From contig DUUI01000006.1 in NCBI GenBank assembly GCA_012841625.1, positions 1-52,795 of the forward strand: DNA of 52,795 bases, read 5' to 3'. The notes beneath the pieces are model-generated. The model was given only the letters and a program-made list of their open reading frames with translations, was not told the origin of the DNA and made no database searches. Origin of the DNA: Erysipelothrix sp. (GTDB taxonomy: Bacteria; Bacillota_I; Bacilli_A; Erysipelotrichales; Erysipelotrichaceae). How positions within the stretch are numbered: the first letter of the stretch is position 1; every line of letters starts with the position of its first letter. Both the position numbers and the translations under genes were made by a program. Of the stretch, positions 26,583 through 34,608 are shown piece by piece.

Positions 26583-26823
26583 ATGCGAAATTTAGACTTG
26601 GAACATCATTAAGCTGCATAAATGCTAAGATTAATTCTTGATTATTTATTGAAAAAATATTATCAACTGCACAAGACAGAGAAAGAGGTCGATTGTTTTG
26701 CCAAAGGACTTCGTTAAAAACCTCCATCATCAGTGATAAATCACATTTAATGGAGTGTTCTTGTTCAAACTGTATTGCTCTAAGGACTAAAGCTAATTGA
26801 ATTTCTGGATCAGTGATTGCCAT
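26569..26823 (-). CDS. Small protein of unknown function upstream of recJ
   Basis: 84 residues, soluble and mostly helical (DPEIQLALVLRAIQFEQEHS, then NQELILAFMQLNDVP). No family is recognised. It is probably first gene of the recJ-apt-relA operon because it overlaps recJ by 14 bases. The ATG has no ribosome binding site, and an extended -10 (TGATACAAT) ends 9 bases before it, so its transcript may be leaderless or nearly so. Overlap with recJ and reading-frame integrity support its being real. Confidence 0.65.
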   Translation of the reverse strand: MAITDPEIQLALVLRAIQFEQEHSIKCDLSLMMEVFNEVLWQNNRPLSLSCAVDNIFSINNQELILAFMQLNDVPSLNFAYEIN

Positions 26824-26832
26824 AATGTAAAC

Positions 26833-26841
26833 ATTGTATCA
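26833..26841 (-). promoter_or_regulatory. Promoter of the recJ-apt-relA operon, nearly leaderless
   Basis: Extended -10 TGA-TACAAT on the minus strand (hexamer 26833-26838). Only 9 bases separate it from the ATG at 26823, predicting a leader of about 0-4 nt. Confidence 0.45.
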
Positions 26842-26851
26842 TAAAAGCATT

Positions 26852-27427
26852 CTATTCCAAACACATTTCAATCTCTTTGAGTTGATTAGGCTGTGAAAAG
26901 CGAGTCACCATCACCTTTTGAAAATTTTCAAATGGATGAAGTGCATAATACACAACATCTTTTACATAAATAAAACTATTAGAATGTTCAATGCTATCAG
27001 CATCAACAATTATTGATTGTACCATTGTATCAAGGGTATTAGGTAATGACAGCAGTACTTGAGGTTCTTTAAGAACATCTAAGACTTCTCTAAGTTCAAT
27101 CATTAATGACAGATAGTCTGTTAACTCAGCTTCTTTAAACTTCATTTTAGGTTGACTTAACTCAATTGATTTATTCATACTTTCTCTGAAAAGATCAATT
27201 AATTCTTCTTCAGTGTCAACATTAAATTCATCTTTAACTTCTTTGTATTGAAAAAAGAACTTACCTAAATCGATCATCAACTGTTGTGTTATTTGAGCTG
27301 ACGGTAATATAAGACCATTGGAAAAACGACTTAAATAAGAAGGATCTACGCCAACAGCTTTTGACAAAACCCTCAGTTTTGTGTATGTGATTGTTATTGA
27401 TTTTTTCAACATTGTATGAAATTGCAT
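26852..27427 (-). CDS. Helix-turn-helix (XRE-like) DNA-binding protein
   Basis: 191 residues. The N-terminal region (about 10-45) reads TYTKLRVLSKAVGVDPSYLS then RFSNGLILPS, a lambda-repressor/XRE-type helix-turn-helix. The rest is acidic and helical (residues 70-191) and matches no family I know; it could be a dimerisation or ligand domain. The promoter region contains a 25-base palindrome with half-sites ACATACACA that covers the -35 position, and one more half-site copy lies inside the gene. Autoregulation is likely. It follows murD and precedes the recJ operon, but no functional link is evident. Confidence 0.75.
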   Translation of the reverse strand: MQFHTMLKKSITITYTKLRVLSKAVGVDPSYLSRFSNGLILPSAQITQQLMIDLGKFFFQYKEVKDEFNVDTEEELIDLFRESMNKSIELSQPKMKFKEAELTDYLSLMIELREVLDVLKEPQVLLSLPNTLDTMVQSIIVDADSIEHSNSFIYVKDVVYYALHPFENFQKVMVTRFSQPNQLKEIEMCLE

Positions 27428-27443
27428 GTAATTACCTCACATA

Positions 27444-27482
27444 ATTATAATAAAATAAAACATACACATTTTGTGTATGTTT
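27444..27482 (-). promoter_or_regulatory. Promoter and palindromic operator of the HTH gene
   Basis: Perfect 11-base inverted repeat AAACATACACA (27458-27468) and TGTGTATGTTT (27472-27482), 3 bases apart. TATAAT lies at 27444-27449 on the minus strand, so the repeat spans the expected -35. A half-site copy TTTTGTGTATGT is at 27377-27388 inside the coding region. Confidence 0.65.
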
Positions 27483-27514
27483 GGTTGACTTTTGTTGTTA
27501 ACAATTTTATACAA

Positions 27515-28792
27515 TTATGTTATTAATTCCTTGAATCTATGTCCTCTTTGTTCATAATTATCAAATTGATCATATGAAGCACAGGCCGGTGAAAATAAAA
27601 CTACATCCCCTTTTGCTGGACTAAGTTTCTGTATAACTTCATCCAATGTCTCAGAAACAATCGCTTCATTAAACAGTTTCTTAATTTTAGCTTTTGTTTG
27701 TCCAAAGGCATGAATTGATTTACATTTATCTTGATACGATTTTAAAACGTCAAAGCTAATCTGTTTATCATATCCACCTAAAATCAAGTGGATATTATTA
27801 TGAGAAAATGCCCTTAAAGCAACTTCAGTCGCTTCTGGATTGGTTGCTTTTGAATCATTAAAATAACTAACGCCTTCTTTTTCTAAAACAAATTCTAGGC
27901 GATGTTCAACTCCTTTAAAACTACTGACTCTTTTCTGTATTTGAGAAACAGGGATGCCCAAGACATAAGCCATACTAGCAGCAATCATCGCATTAAAGAT
28001 ATTATGCGTGCCAACAACTTTCAAATCTCTAATCTTAAATAGTTCTACTTCATTAAAATATACAATGCCCTTATCAATATGAATCTCTTTGTCATAAGCA
28101 AGGGATGCTTCAATTACTGACGCATTTAAATTCTTAATCCTTTTATTTAATTGTATATCATCAGTATTAAGAATAAATGTATCTTCTTTACTCATGTTCT
28201 TATAGACATTTAGCTTCGTATTATAATACCCATTGACATCATAATATCGGTCCAAATGGTCAGGAGACAAGTTAAGAATGGTTGCTACTTTAGGCTTAAA
28301 GGTCTTAATCCCTTCTAGTTGAAAACTACTAAGTTCTAAAGCGACAATTTTGTTTTCATAATTTAAAACGACCTCAGAAAGTGGAATTCCAATATTTCCA
28401 GCTGAGACAATCATAGGACTTCCGATATGCTCTAAGAATTTAGTGACAGTTGTTTTTCCATTTGAGCCAGTTATTGCGACAAATGTTAAATCTTGTGCAT
28501 ATTCATACGCTATTTCAATGTCTGAATACATAAAATACTTTTGACTAAGCTTATCAACCAGTGGATGTGTATGAGGTAATCCAGGACTTTTAATGACTCG
28601 CTTATACTCGATTTCTGCTAAGTCCAATTTTAATCCACGACTATACAAAATACATAGCGGATATTGATTAAATTCTTCAGGTAGTTTTGATAGTTTATCA
28701 TCCGCAATTAAAACAGCTTCTCCTTTTTCTAAGAGGAGCTTGGCAATCGATAAGCCGGATTTTCCGGCCCCTAAAACTAAGTTAAGTTGCAT
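27515..28792 (-). CDS. murD: UDP-N-acetylmuramoylalanine--D-glutamate ligase
   Basis: 425 residues. It adds D-Glu to UDP-MurNAc-L-Ala in the cytoplasm. The N-terminal Rossmann segment is LVLGAGKSGLSIAKLLLEKG, the ATP loop is AITGSNGKTTVTKFLEH, and the central-domain motif is NLSPDHLDR. The C-terminal domain has YFNDSKATNPEATEVAL and LFSPACASYDQFDNYEQRG. All are expected for MurD. It starts 2 bases after mraY in the dcw operon. The usual downstream genes murG, ftsW, ftsQ, ftsA and ftsZ do not follow. Confidence 0.96.
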   Translation of the reverse strand: MQLNLVLGAGKSGLSIAKLLLEKGEAVLIADDKLSKLPEEFNQYPLCILYSRGLKLDLAEIEYKRVIKSPGLPHTHPLVDKLSQKYFMYSDIEIAYEYAQDLTFVAITGSNGKTTVTKFLEHIGSPMIVSAGNIGIPLSEVVLNYENKIVALELSSFQLEGIKTFKPKVATILNLSPDHLDRYYDVNGYYNTKLNVYKNMSKEDTFILNTDDIQLNKRIKNLNASVIEASLAYDKEIHIDKGIVYFNEVELFKIRDLKVVGTHNIFNAMIAASMAYVLGIPVSQIQKRVSSFKGVEHRLEFVLEKEGVSYFNDSKATNPEATEVALRAFSHNNIHLILGGYDKQISFDVLKSYQDKCKSIHAFGQTKAKIKKLFNEAIVSETLDEVIQKLSPAKGDVVLFSPACASYDQFDNYEQRGHRFKELIT

Positions 28793-28793
28793 A

Positions 28794-29750
28794 TTAACCT
28801 CCTATAAAGATGGCTAAGAGGGCTCCGATTAGTCCAATCACATAAAATATTAAAACAGTTTTCTCTTCACTAACACCTTTGATAGTGAATGAATAATGAA
28901 TTGGTGTATATGGGAAGACTTTTCTTTTTAAGAGCTTGACACTACTAATCTGAATAATTACGGAAAGCGTTTCGATAACAAACACAATCCCGATTAGAAT
29001 TAATAAGAGTTCATTCTTTAAGACAAGTGCTGTTGCCGCAAATAAGCCACCCAGTGCTAATGAGCCGACATCTCCCATCATAATCTGAGCTGGTTTCTTA
29101 TTGTAGTATAGATAGCCTAATAAGGCTCCCATCAGCGAAATAAGAAGATGCGTTAGTTCAATATAACCTTGATTATGTGCGAAATAAGCAAATGGTGCTA
29201 AAGCAATAATTGATGTGCCTGATGACAGGCCATCCATACCATCTGTTAAATTGACTGCATTGGATGCCCCAACAAACATGAATAATACTAACACAATATA
29301 CAATATGCCTAAATTGACTGGATTAGCAATAAAAGGAATTTTAATCGTTGGATCAATGAAGCTTCGTGCTAAGAGATAAAATATAATGACAATTAATGTT
29401 TGATAAAATAATTTTTCTTTTGAGCTTAAGCCATGATTTTTACCTGATTTAATAATCTTATAATCATCAACAAAGCCGATAATGCCATATCCAATGAAAG
29501 TTAAAGCAACCATCCAATAAGCAATGTTGGTTGGATCAGTTATTAAAACAAAACCATAGGAAACAACCAGAGAAACTAAAATAAAGATAACACCACCCAT
29601 CGTAGGAGTGACGGGTTTATCTTGGAATTCTTTAAGTGAATATTCACTGACGGATTGATTTAATGAAAGTGCTCTAAATCGTGGTAAAAGGATTTTGTAA
29701 AGTCCTAAAGTTAACATCAGTGAGAGTAAAAAATTGAATATATATAACAT
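28794..29750 (-). CDS. mraY: Phospho-N-acetylmuramoyl-pentapeptide transferase
   Basis: 318 residues with about ten membrane helices. It transfers phospho-MurNAc-pentapeptide to undecaprenyl phosphate, making lipid I. Visible motifs are TPTMGGVIF, the catalytic DD in GFVDDYKIIKSG, NAVNLTDGMDGLSSG and MGDVGSLALGG. The frame is open to 29840, inside pbpB, but ATG 29750 follows AAGGGGACAACT and gives the usual N-terminus. It lies between pbpB and murD in the dcw operon. Confidence 0.96.
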   Translation of the reverse strand: MLYIFNFLLSLMLTLGLYKILLPRFRALSLNQSVSEYSLKEFQDKPVTPTMGGVIFILVSLVVSYGFVLITDPTNIAYWMVALTFIGYGIIGFVDDYKIIKSGKNHGLSSKEKLFYQTLIVIIFYLLARSFIDPTIKIPFIANPVNLGILYIVLVLFMFVGASNAVNLTDGMDGLSSGTSIIALAPFAYFAHNQGYIELTHLLISLMGALLGYLYYNKKPAQIMMGDVGSLALGGLFAATALVLKNELLLILIGIVFVIETLSVIIQISSVKLLKRKVFPYTPIHYSFTIKGVSEEKTVLIFYVIGLIGALLAIFIGG

Positions 29751-29760
29751 AGTTGTCCCC

Positions 29761-31911
29761 TTATTTAAGTGATACACTAATTTTTGTTTGTGAATTAATT
29801 GCTGCTCCAATAGGAATTGATTGTTCAATAACTTTCCCACTACCTGTGGATGTTACTTCAATCCCTGTTAAGGACCAGAAATTGGTAATATCTTTGAGAG
29901 CCCAGTCCGTCATATCTGGCATAAGCCAATTATCTGGGGAAGTAAGAACGAATAACTTTTGGTTGGAGAGTATTTCTTGATTTGAGAGTGGAAGCTGCGA
30001 AATTACTTGAGGACCCTCTCCAATCCGAATGACTTCAAAACCAGTATTTGCGACTGCTTGTCTGGCGTAGTCAATGGAATGATTAATTAAATGAGGAACC
30101 TCAGAAACCTTTAACTCATTAAGTTCGATTGGGTTATCTGATTGAGTCAAGTCATACTTTAAACTGAGAGCCTTCATTAATGAATTAATTCCTGTTTTGG
30201 TATCTTCATAGTTATTAGCATAAGTACCACTATACCCAAAATACACTAATATTTGTGGATCATCATACGGTAAACCTAACACTACTGAGAAAACATAGTT
30301 ATCTGGGTCATACTTTCCATCAATAACCATTTGAGCTGTTCCAGTTTTACCGATAACTTTTGATTCCTCTAGATCATACGCCTTACAGAATCCATCATCA
30401 TCTTCAACACATTGCCGCATTAAATCTACAACTTTATCAGCTGATTGCCCAGAAATCGGATTTCCAACAACTTGAGTTTGACCTTGATACGTTATTTGAT
30501 TGGTTGAAGTATCCACAATATGATCAATAAAATATGGTTTGACCATTGTCCCTTCATTAACGATTGCTGAATAGCCTTGTAACATTTGAGTTGGATTTAC
30601 TGTGATACCCTGTCCAAATGTCGTGTTTATTTTTTCAATAGGATAATCATATTGAATGCTTCCTTTTGATGAAGTCATTCTATCTGTTTCAATAACTTGG
30701 TTAAACTTAAATGCTTCCATATATTCTAACCAGGTATCTTCACCCATTTTTTCTAAAAGTAAGGTTGTAGCAACATTACTCGACCATTTAAAGCCATTAT
30801 CAAATGGTGTGGAGCCAAAGGTGACACCCCCCGCATTTTGAATTCGACCAAATTCAGTTGGTTCATATGATCTAAAGAATTCGCCTGTGTTAGTATTGAT
30901 ACCAATATGATAGGTATCTGAATTAAATAGCTCTTCGCCATTATAATTATTAGAATCGATTGCTGCCGCATATGTAAATGCTTTAAAGGTTGAACCAGGC
31001 TCAAACTGAGTATCAAAATTATAGTTTGAGTATAAAGTCCCCTCAACTTCAGGGTCAAACTTAGGATCTTGGGCCATTCCAACAATCTTCCCTGTCTCTG
31101 CTTCCATCACCATACCAAAGAAGTTTTCTGCTTTAGTTTCTTCCTTAGTGACTCTGATTGCCATTTCAAGTTGTTCTTGAATGCCCTGATCTAATGTTAA
31201 ATAGATGTCTTTACCATTAATGGCTGGTGTTTCTTGAATTGTTCGATCATCAATAATATATCCTTGTGACGTTTGTTGTAAAATACGAGTCCCATTGGTT
31301 CCAACAAGTTCATCATCAAATGCTTGTTCAATACCCATCTTTCCGCTTGATTTCAGTGTGTCTTGATCATAGCGTGCAATCCCAATTAAATTACTTGAGA
31401 AAAGTCCAAGTGGATAGCTTCGATCAAATGAAGTATAAAATTCCAAACCAGGTAAATCCAAATTATCAATTGCTTCTTTGGTTGATAAGCTTAATCGTCT
31501 AGAATAATCACCAAATTGAACTTGATAAAGGTCATCGACATTCATTCTTGCAAACATCTCTTGAGGATCCATCCCGATTAATGGCGCAACTTTATCAGCT
31601 GTGAGTCTTTTGTCTAAGACATAGGCTGGCGTTTGGTCATTATTGTATCTTTCTCCTAAGATAACAATTAAGTCATAGGTTTGAGAATCTTGAGCAATAA
31701 TGGCTCCTGAGCTATCTAAGATACGCCCTCTTCTGGATGATAATTGTTCTGTTGAGATATGAATACTTTCAGCTTGGGGTTTAATGTTGGTTCCTGTGTA
31801 TAAGTGATACCCAGTGACTGAAATGACAAAAACATTAGACACTAAAATGACTAATGTTATTAGAAATAATATAAGTAAAACTGTGAATTTAATACTCTGT
31901 TTTTTTATCAT
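29761..31911 (-). CDS. pbpB: Class B penicillin-binding protein (PBP2B/FtsI type) with PASTA domains
   Basis: 716 residues. One N-terminal membrane helix (about 9-33) is followed by the dimerisation region with RRGRILDSSG, then the transpeptidase domain: SxxK serine Ser307 in PGSTFK, SxN at 377-379 in KWSSNVA, and KTG at 522-524 in IGKTGTAQ. Two PASTA-like repeats finish the protein (about 595-716). This is the septal crosslinking enzyme expected between ftsL and mraY. Its catalytic motifs are complete. Confidence 0.95.
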   Translation of the reverse strand: MIKKQSIKFTVLLILFLITLVILVSNVFVISVTGYHLYTGTNIKPQAESIHISTEQLSSRRGRILDSSGAIIAQDSQTYDLIVILGERYNNDQTPAYVLDKRLTADKVAPLIGMDPQEMFARMNVDDLYQVQFGDYSRRLSLSTKEAIDNLDLPGLEFYTSFDRSYPLGLFSSNLIGIARYDQDTLKSSGKMGIEQAFDDELVGTNGTRILQQTSQGYIIDDRTIQETPAINGKDIYLTLDQGIQEQLEMAIRVTKEETKAENFFGMVMEAETGKIVGMAQDPKFDPEVEGTLYSNYNFDTQFEPGSTFKAFTYAAAIDSNNYNGEELFNSDTYHIGINTNTGEFFRSYEPTEFGRIQNAGGVTFGSTPFDNGFKWSSNVATTLLLEKMGEDTWLEYMEAFKFNQVIETDRMTSSKGSIQYDYPIEKINTTFGQGITVNPTQMLQGYSAIVNEGTMVKPYFIDHIVDTSTNQITYQGQTQVVGNPISGQSADKVVDLMRQCVEDDDGFCKAYDLEESKVIGKTGTAQMVIDGKYDPDNYVFSVVLGLPYDDPQILVYFGYSGTYANNYEDTKTGINSLMKALSLKYDLTQSDNPIELNELKVSEVPHLINHSIDYARQAVANTGFEVIRIGEGPQVISQLPLSNQEILSNQKLFVLTSPDNWLMPDMTDWALKDITNFWSLTGIEVTSTGSGKVIEQSIPIGAAINSQTKISVSLK

Positions 31912-31915
31912 AATA

Positions 31916-32218
31916 TTACGGTTGGATTCGAATTGAGACGACGTTATTTTGTTGGTTAGTTAAACCAGCCTCCTTAGCAATCTCCGCTATATTATCATAA
32001 GTAGCTAGTTCTTGTATATCAATAGACAAGCTTTCATTAACAACTCTTGCTTCAGATATTTTTGCATCAACTTCCTGAATTGCGATATTTAAATTAACAT
32101 TATTGGTTCTCACAAAAACATTTGAATAGATAAATCCAAAGAATGAAAAGATAAACAGTAAGACAATTATCGAATTGTAGTTGAATCTTCTTTTTGCTGC
32201 TTTTTTATATTTTGCCAT
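31916..32218 (-). CDS. ftsL: Cell-division protein FtsL-like
   Basis: 100 residues: a basic cytoplasmic N-terminus (KYKKAAKRRFNYN), one membrane helix (IIVLLFIFSFFGFIYSNVFV) and an extracellular segment with coiled-coil character (about 45-85, VDAKISEARVVNESLSIDIQELA). That topology, size and location between rsmH and pbpB identify FtsL, which links PBP2B to the divisome. Sequence identity in this family is low, so the call leans on position and topology. Confidence 0.88.
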   Translation of the reverse strand: MAKYKKAAKRRFNYNSIIVLLFIFSFFGFIYSNVFVRTNNVNLNIAIQEVDAKISEARVVNESLSIDIQELATYDNIAEIAKEAGLTNQQNNVVSIRIQP

Positions 32219-32222
32219 GGAT

Positions 32223-33119
32223 TTATCCCTTTCTACTGAGTATCCTCATTTTGGCGCTATGGGCGCGATAGTTATCTTCAAGCTCACTCTCTGAAACATT
32301 AATTAATGTACTTCGATAGTTCACTTTTATTTCTTCTAAAATTGGTAAGCGCCGATCTGTTTTAGGTGGCTTACTCAATGAATTAAAGTAATTCTTTACA
32401 ATACGATCTTCTAAACTATGAAAAGTAATAACAACTAGGTGACCACCAACTTTTAATAATTCACTCGCAACCTCTAATGCTTTTTCTAAAGATTCTAATT
32501 CTTTATTAACTTCAATTCGAAGCGCTTGAAATGTTTTCTTTGCTGGATGGCCTTTTTTTCTTAGCTCTGAAGCTGGTAATGATGATTTAATAATCTCTAC
32601 TAACTCAAAGGTTGTTGTGATAGGTCTATTTTTAAAAATGTTTTTAACAATTCGTTTTGAGAACCGCTCTTCTCCATATTTAAACAGTATCTCTACTAGT
32701 TCTTCTTCACCATAATCATTGACAACTTCATAGGCAGATAAGGCTTGTTCTTGATTCATTCTCATATCGAGACGACTTTCAAATCGATAACTAAAGCCTC
32801 TGCTAGCTTCATCAAATTGGGGTGATGAGACCCCCAGATCCATCAAAATACCATCAACAGGTGTTGTGACATAGTCACCCATCTTAGCAAAGTTATCATG
32901 GATGAATGTTACTTTATCAAGATAATCATTAAGAACTAGTTTGCTTTCTTTGATTGCCTGTAAATCTAAATCAAAACAAAATAGATGACCATTCTCTAGT
33001 TGTTCTAGGATTGAAAGCGAGTGCCCTCCTCGTCCCAATGTAGCATCAATGTAGATGCCATCAGGATTAATTTGGAGGGCTTCTATCGCTTCATTTTTTA
33101 GAACACTAGTGTGGCTCAC
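32223..33119 (-). CDS. rsmH: 16S rRNA (cytosine1402-N4)-methyltransferase
   Basis: 298 residues. It starts HTSVLKNEAIEAL and has the SAM-binding motif YIDATLGRGGHSLSIL, GILMDLGVSSPQFDEASRGF, FQALRIEVNKEL and VVITFHSLEDRIVKNYF, all diagnostic of RsmH (MraW). It methylates N4 of C1402 in 16S rRNA. The start is GTG, overlapping the mraZ stop (GTGA), as is usual for this pair. Confidence 0.97.
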   Translation of the reverse strand: MSHTSVLKNEAIEALQINPDGIYIDATLGRGGHSLSILEQLENGHLFCFDLDLQAIKESKLVLNDYLDKVTFIHDNFAKMGDYVTTPVDGILMDLGVSSPQFDEASRGFSYRFESRLDMRMNQEQALSAYEVVNDYGEEELVEILFKYGEERFSKRIVKNIFKNRPITTTFELVEIIKSSLPASELRKKGHPAKKTFQALRIEVNKELESLEKALEVASELLKVGGHLVVITFHSLEDRIVKNYFNSLSKPPKTDRRLPILEEIKVNYRSTLINVSESELEDNYRAHSAKMRILSRKG

Positions 33120-33547
33120 ACCAAGAACTCCGTCAAGCTCTCAGCGATGTCATCAATCTTGGAAGAAGCATCTTCGTAGTAGTTCTCCCATAATTCTTTG
33201 TCCCAAAGCTGAACATGATCATATTGCCCTACGATGACACAATTCTTTTTGAGTTGTGCTGCTTCAACCAATGGAGCAGGAATTAGGATACGACCTTGAG
33301 CATCTACTTCACACTCACTCGCTTTCCCAAGTGTATGGGCAACATATTGACGAGCACGAGCATTTGTTTTTGGTAATTTCATTAATTGACTCGCAATCTC
33401 TTCAAATTGTTCTGTCGTATAAATGAGTAGATTTTTATCCAGGCCAGCCGTTACGATCATTTTAACGCCAAGCTCTTCACGTAATTTAACAGGGACAATT
33501 ATTCTGCCCTTTGCATCTAAATTGTGCTGATACTCTCCTATGAACAT
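33116..33547 (-). CDS. mraZ: Transcriptional regulator MraZ
   Basis: 143 residues, the same length as in B. subtilis, with two AbrB-like SpoVT/MraZ folds each carrying the DxxxR motif (DAKGR near residue 11, DAQGR near 83). It binds repeated boxes at its own promoter and represses the dcw operon in characterised species. A GTG at 33562 is in frame, but MFIGEYQHN at ATG 33547 is the family start, and the GTG lies inside the operator repeats. It is first gene of the dcw operon. Confidence 0.97.
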   Translation of the reverse strand: MFIGEYQHNLDAKGRIIVPVKLREELGVKMIVTAGLDKNLLIYTTEQFEEIASQLMKLPKTNARARQYVAHTLGKASECEVDAQGRILIPAPLVEAAQLKKNCVIVGQYDHVQLWDKELWENYYEDASSKIDDIAESLTEFLV

Positions 33548-33558
33548 AAATGACTCAC

Positions 33559-33599
33559 CCACTTTCTACCACTTAAACCCACTTTGTACCACCATTATA
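33559..33599 (-). promoter_or_regulatory. dcw promoter -10 and MraZ operator (four 10-bp-spaced boxes)
   Basis: On the minus strand an extended -10 TG-T-TATAAT (hexamer 33594-33599) is followed by four GTGG units at exactly 10-base spacing (complement CCAC at 33589, 33579, 33569 and 33559), most preceded by AAA or TAA. Tandem TGGG/AAAGTG-type boxes with 10-bp period are the known MraZ operator form in E. coli and mollicutes. They overlap the transcription start and the leader, so MraZ should repress its own operon. Confidence 0.85.
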
Positions 33600-33611
33600 A
33601 CAAATCAAAAG

Positions 33612-33650
33612 AAAAAGTGTAGGTATTTAACACTTTTTCCTACACTTTTT
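33612..33650 (-). terminator. Inverted repeat upstream of mraZ (murB terminator, possibly extra MraZ boxes)
   Basis: Twelve-base perfect arms AAAAAGTGTAGG / CCTACACTTTTT, with a further AAAAAGTG copy between them. On the minus strand it is followed by CTTTTGATTTG, a weak T-tract. It can end the murJ-murB unit. The AAAGTGT motif also matches mollicute MraZ boxes, so a regulatory role is possible. Confidence 0.5.
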
Positions 33651-33716
33651 TTTAATATTTTTTATTTTTCGCTTCAATCAAGAAAAATGAATTGATTATG
33701 GCACTAATAATTTCTG

Positions 33717-34595
33717 TTAAATAACTCGCCATTCAAGTTCAATATCAACATCAAACTTCTCTTTGACTCGCTTTTTACATTCAGCAATAACCATTTGAAC
33801 TTCAGCCACTTTCGCATTCCCACGATTCACAATGAATCCTGGATGTTTCTGTGAAACTTGGGCATCCCCTATTTGAAACCCTCTAAGACCAACTTCATCA
33901 AATAGTTTCCAAATAAAGAGCCAATCTCCATTCTTATCCTTTGGACGTTTAAAGGTTGAACCACCATTTGGATATTGACGTGGTTGTTTAACATAGCGTT
34001 CTCTGCGATATTCTAGCATTAGATCTAGAATTTCCATATATTCACCTGGTTCAATCTTAAGTCCGATTGAAAGAACGATGACATTCATATCATTTAACTT
34101 TGAGTGACGGTATCTAAAGAAGTCTGCATCCGGAATAATTGTTTTTGTTTGAAGTGTGTCTTTATCAAATACTTCAATCCATTTAACATATTGTCCAATT
34201 GTATATTGCCATTGGCCAGCATTCATCATTAAGGCTCCACCTAATGTTCCTGGAATATCTTCACAGAAGGCATACCCATCAATTGAGTTTTCACATGTAA
34301 ACCAAGCCAATTTATTCATCGTAACTCCATTTTGGACATATAAAATATTGTCTGTAATTTCAATTTTATCAACCATTGTTGTTACCATGAAAACTGTATT
34401 TGAGTCATAATTGGATTGGCTGAAAATCATATTCGAGCCATTTCCTATGACGACAATTCTTTTGTCATGAAAATCCCTAAGAGCTGCAACCATACCTTTT
34501 TTGGTAATAGGTAAGACAATCGTATCAGCTATGACATCCAATCTGAATGTATGAAATCGTTGAAGTGAATGATTTCTTAAAACAAAATATTCCAT
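33717..34595 (-). CDS. murB: UDP-N-acetylenolpyruvoylglucosamine reductase
   Basis: 292 residues. It reduces UDP-GlcNAc-enolpyruvate to UDP-MurNAc with NADPH and FAD. FAD-domain motifs are VIGNGSNMIF and DIPGTLGGALMMNAGQW. The C-terminal active-site motifs are QYPNGGSTFKRP and GFQIGDAQVSQKHPGFIVN. It is separated from the rest of the dcw genes by the mraZ promoter and lies 14 bases after the HEPN-CBS gene, downstream of murJ. An AAGGAGAAAAAGGA site precedes the ATG. Confidence 0.95.
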   Translation of the reverse strand: MEYFVLRNHSLQRFHTFRLDVIADTIVLPITKKGMVAALRDFHDKRIVVIGNGSNMIFSQSNYDSNTVFMVTTMVDKIEITDNILYVQNGVTMNKLAWFTCENSIDGYAFCEDIPGTLGGALMMNAGQWQYTIGQYVKWIEVFDKDTLQTKTIIPDADFFRYRHSKLNDMNVIVLSIGLKIEPGEYMEILDLMLEYRRERYVKQPRQYPNGGSTFKRPKDKNGDWLFIWKLFDEVGLRGFQIGDAQVSQKHPGFIVNRGNAKVAEVQMVIAECKKRVKEKFDVDIELEWRVI

Positions 34596-34608
34596 TCCTT
34601 TTTCTCCT

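Noticed and set aside
33548-33562. GTG start five codons upstream for mraZ
   Set aside because: It lies in the MraZ operator repeats, and the family-typical start MFIGEYQHN is at 33547.
33612-33650. Plus-strand intrinsic terminator
   Set aside because: The hairpin with a long T-run looks ideal on the plus strand, but no plus-strand gene precedes it. It is more likely a minus-strand terminator and/or MraZ-related repeat.
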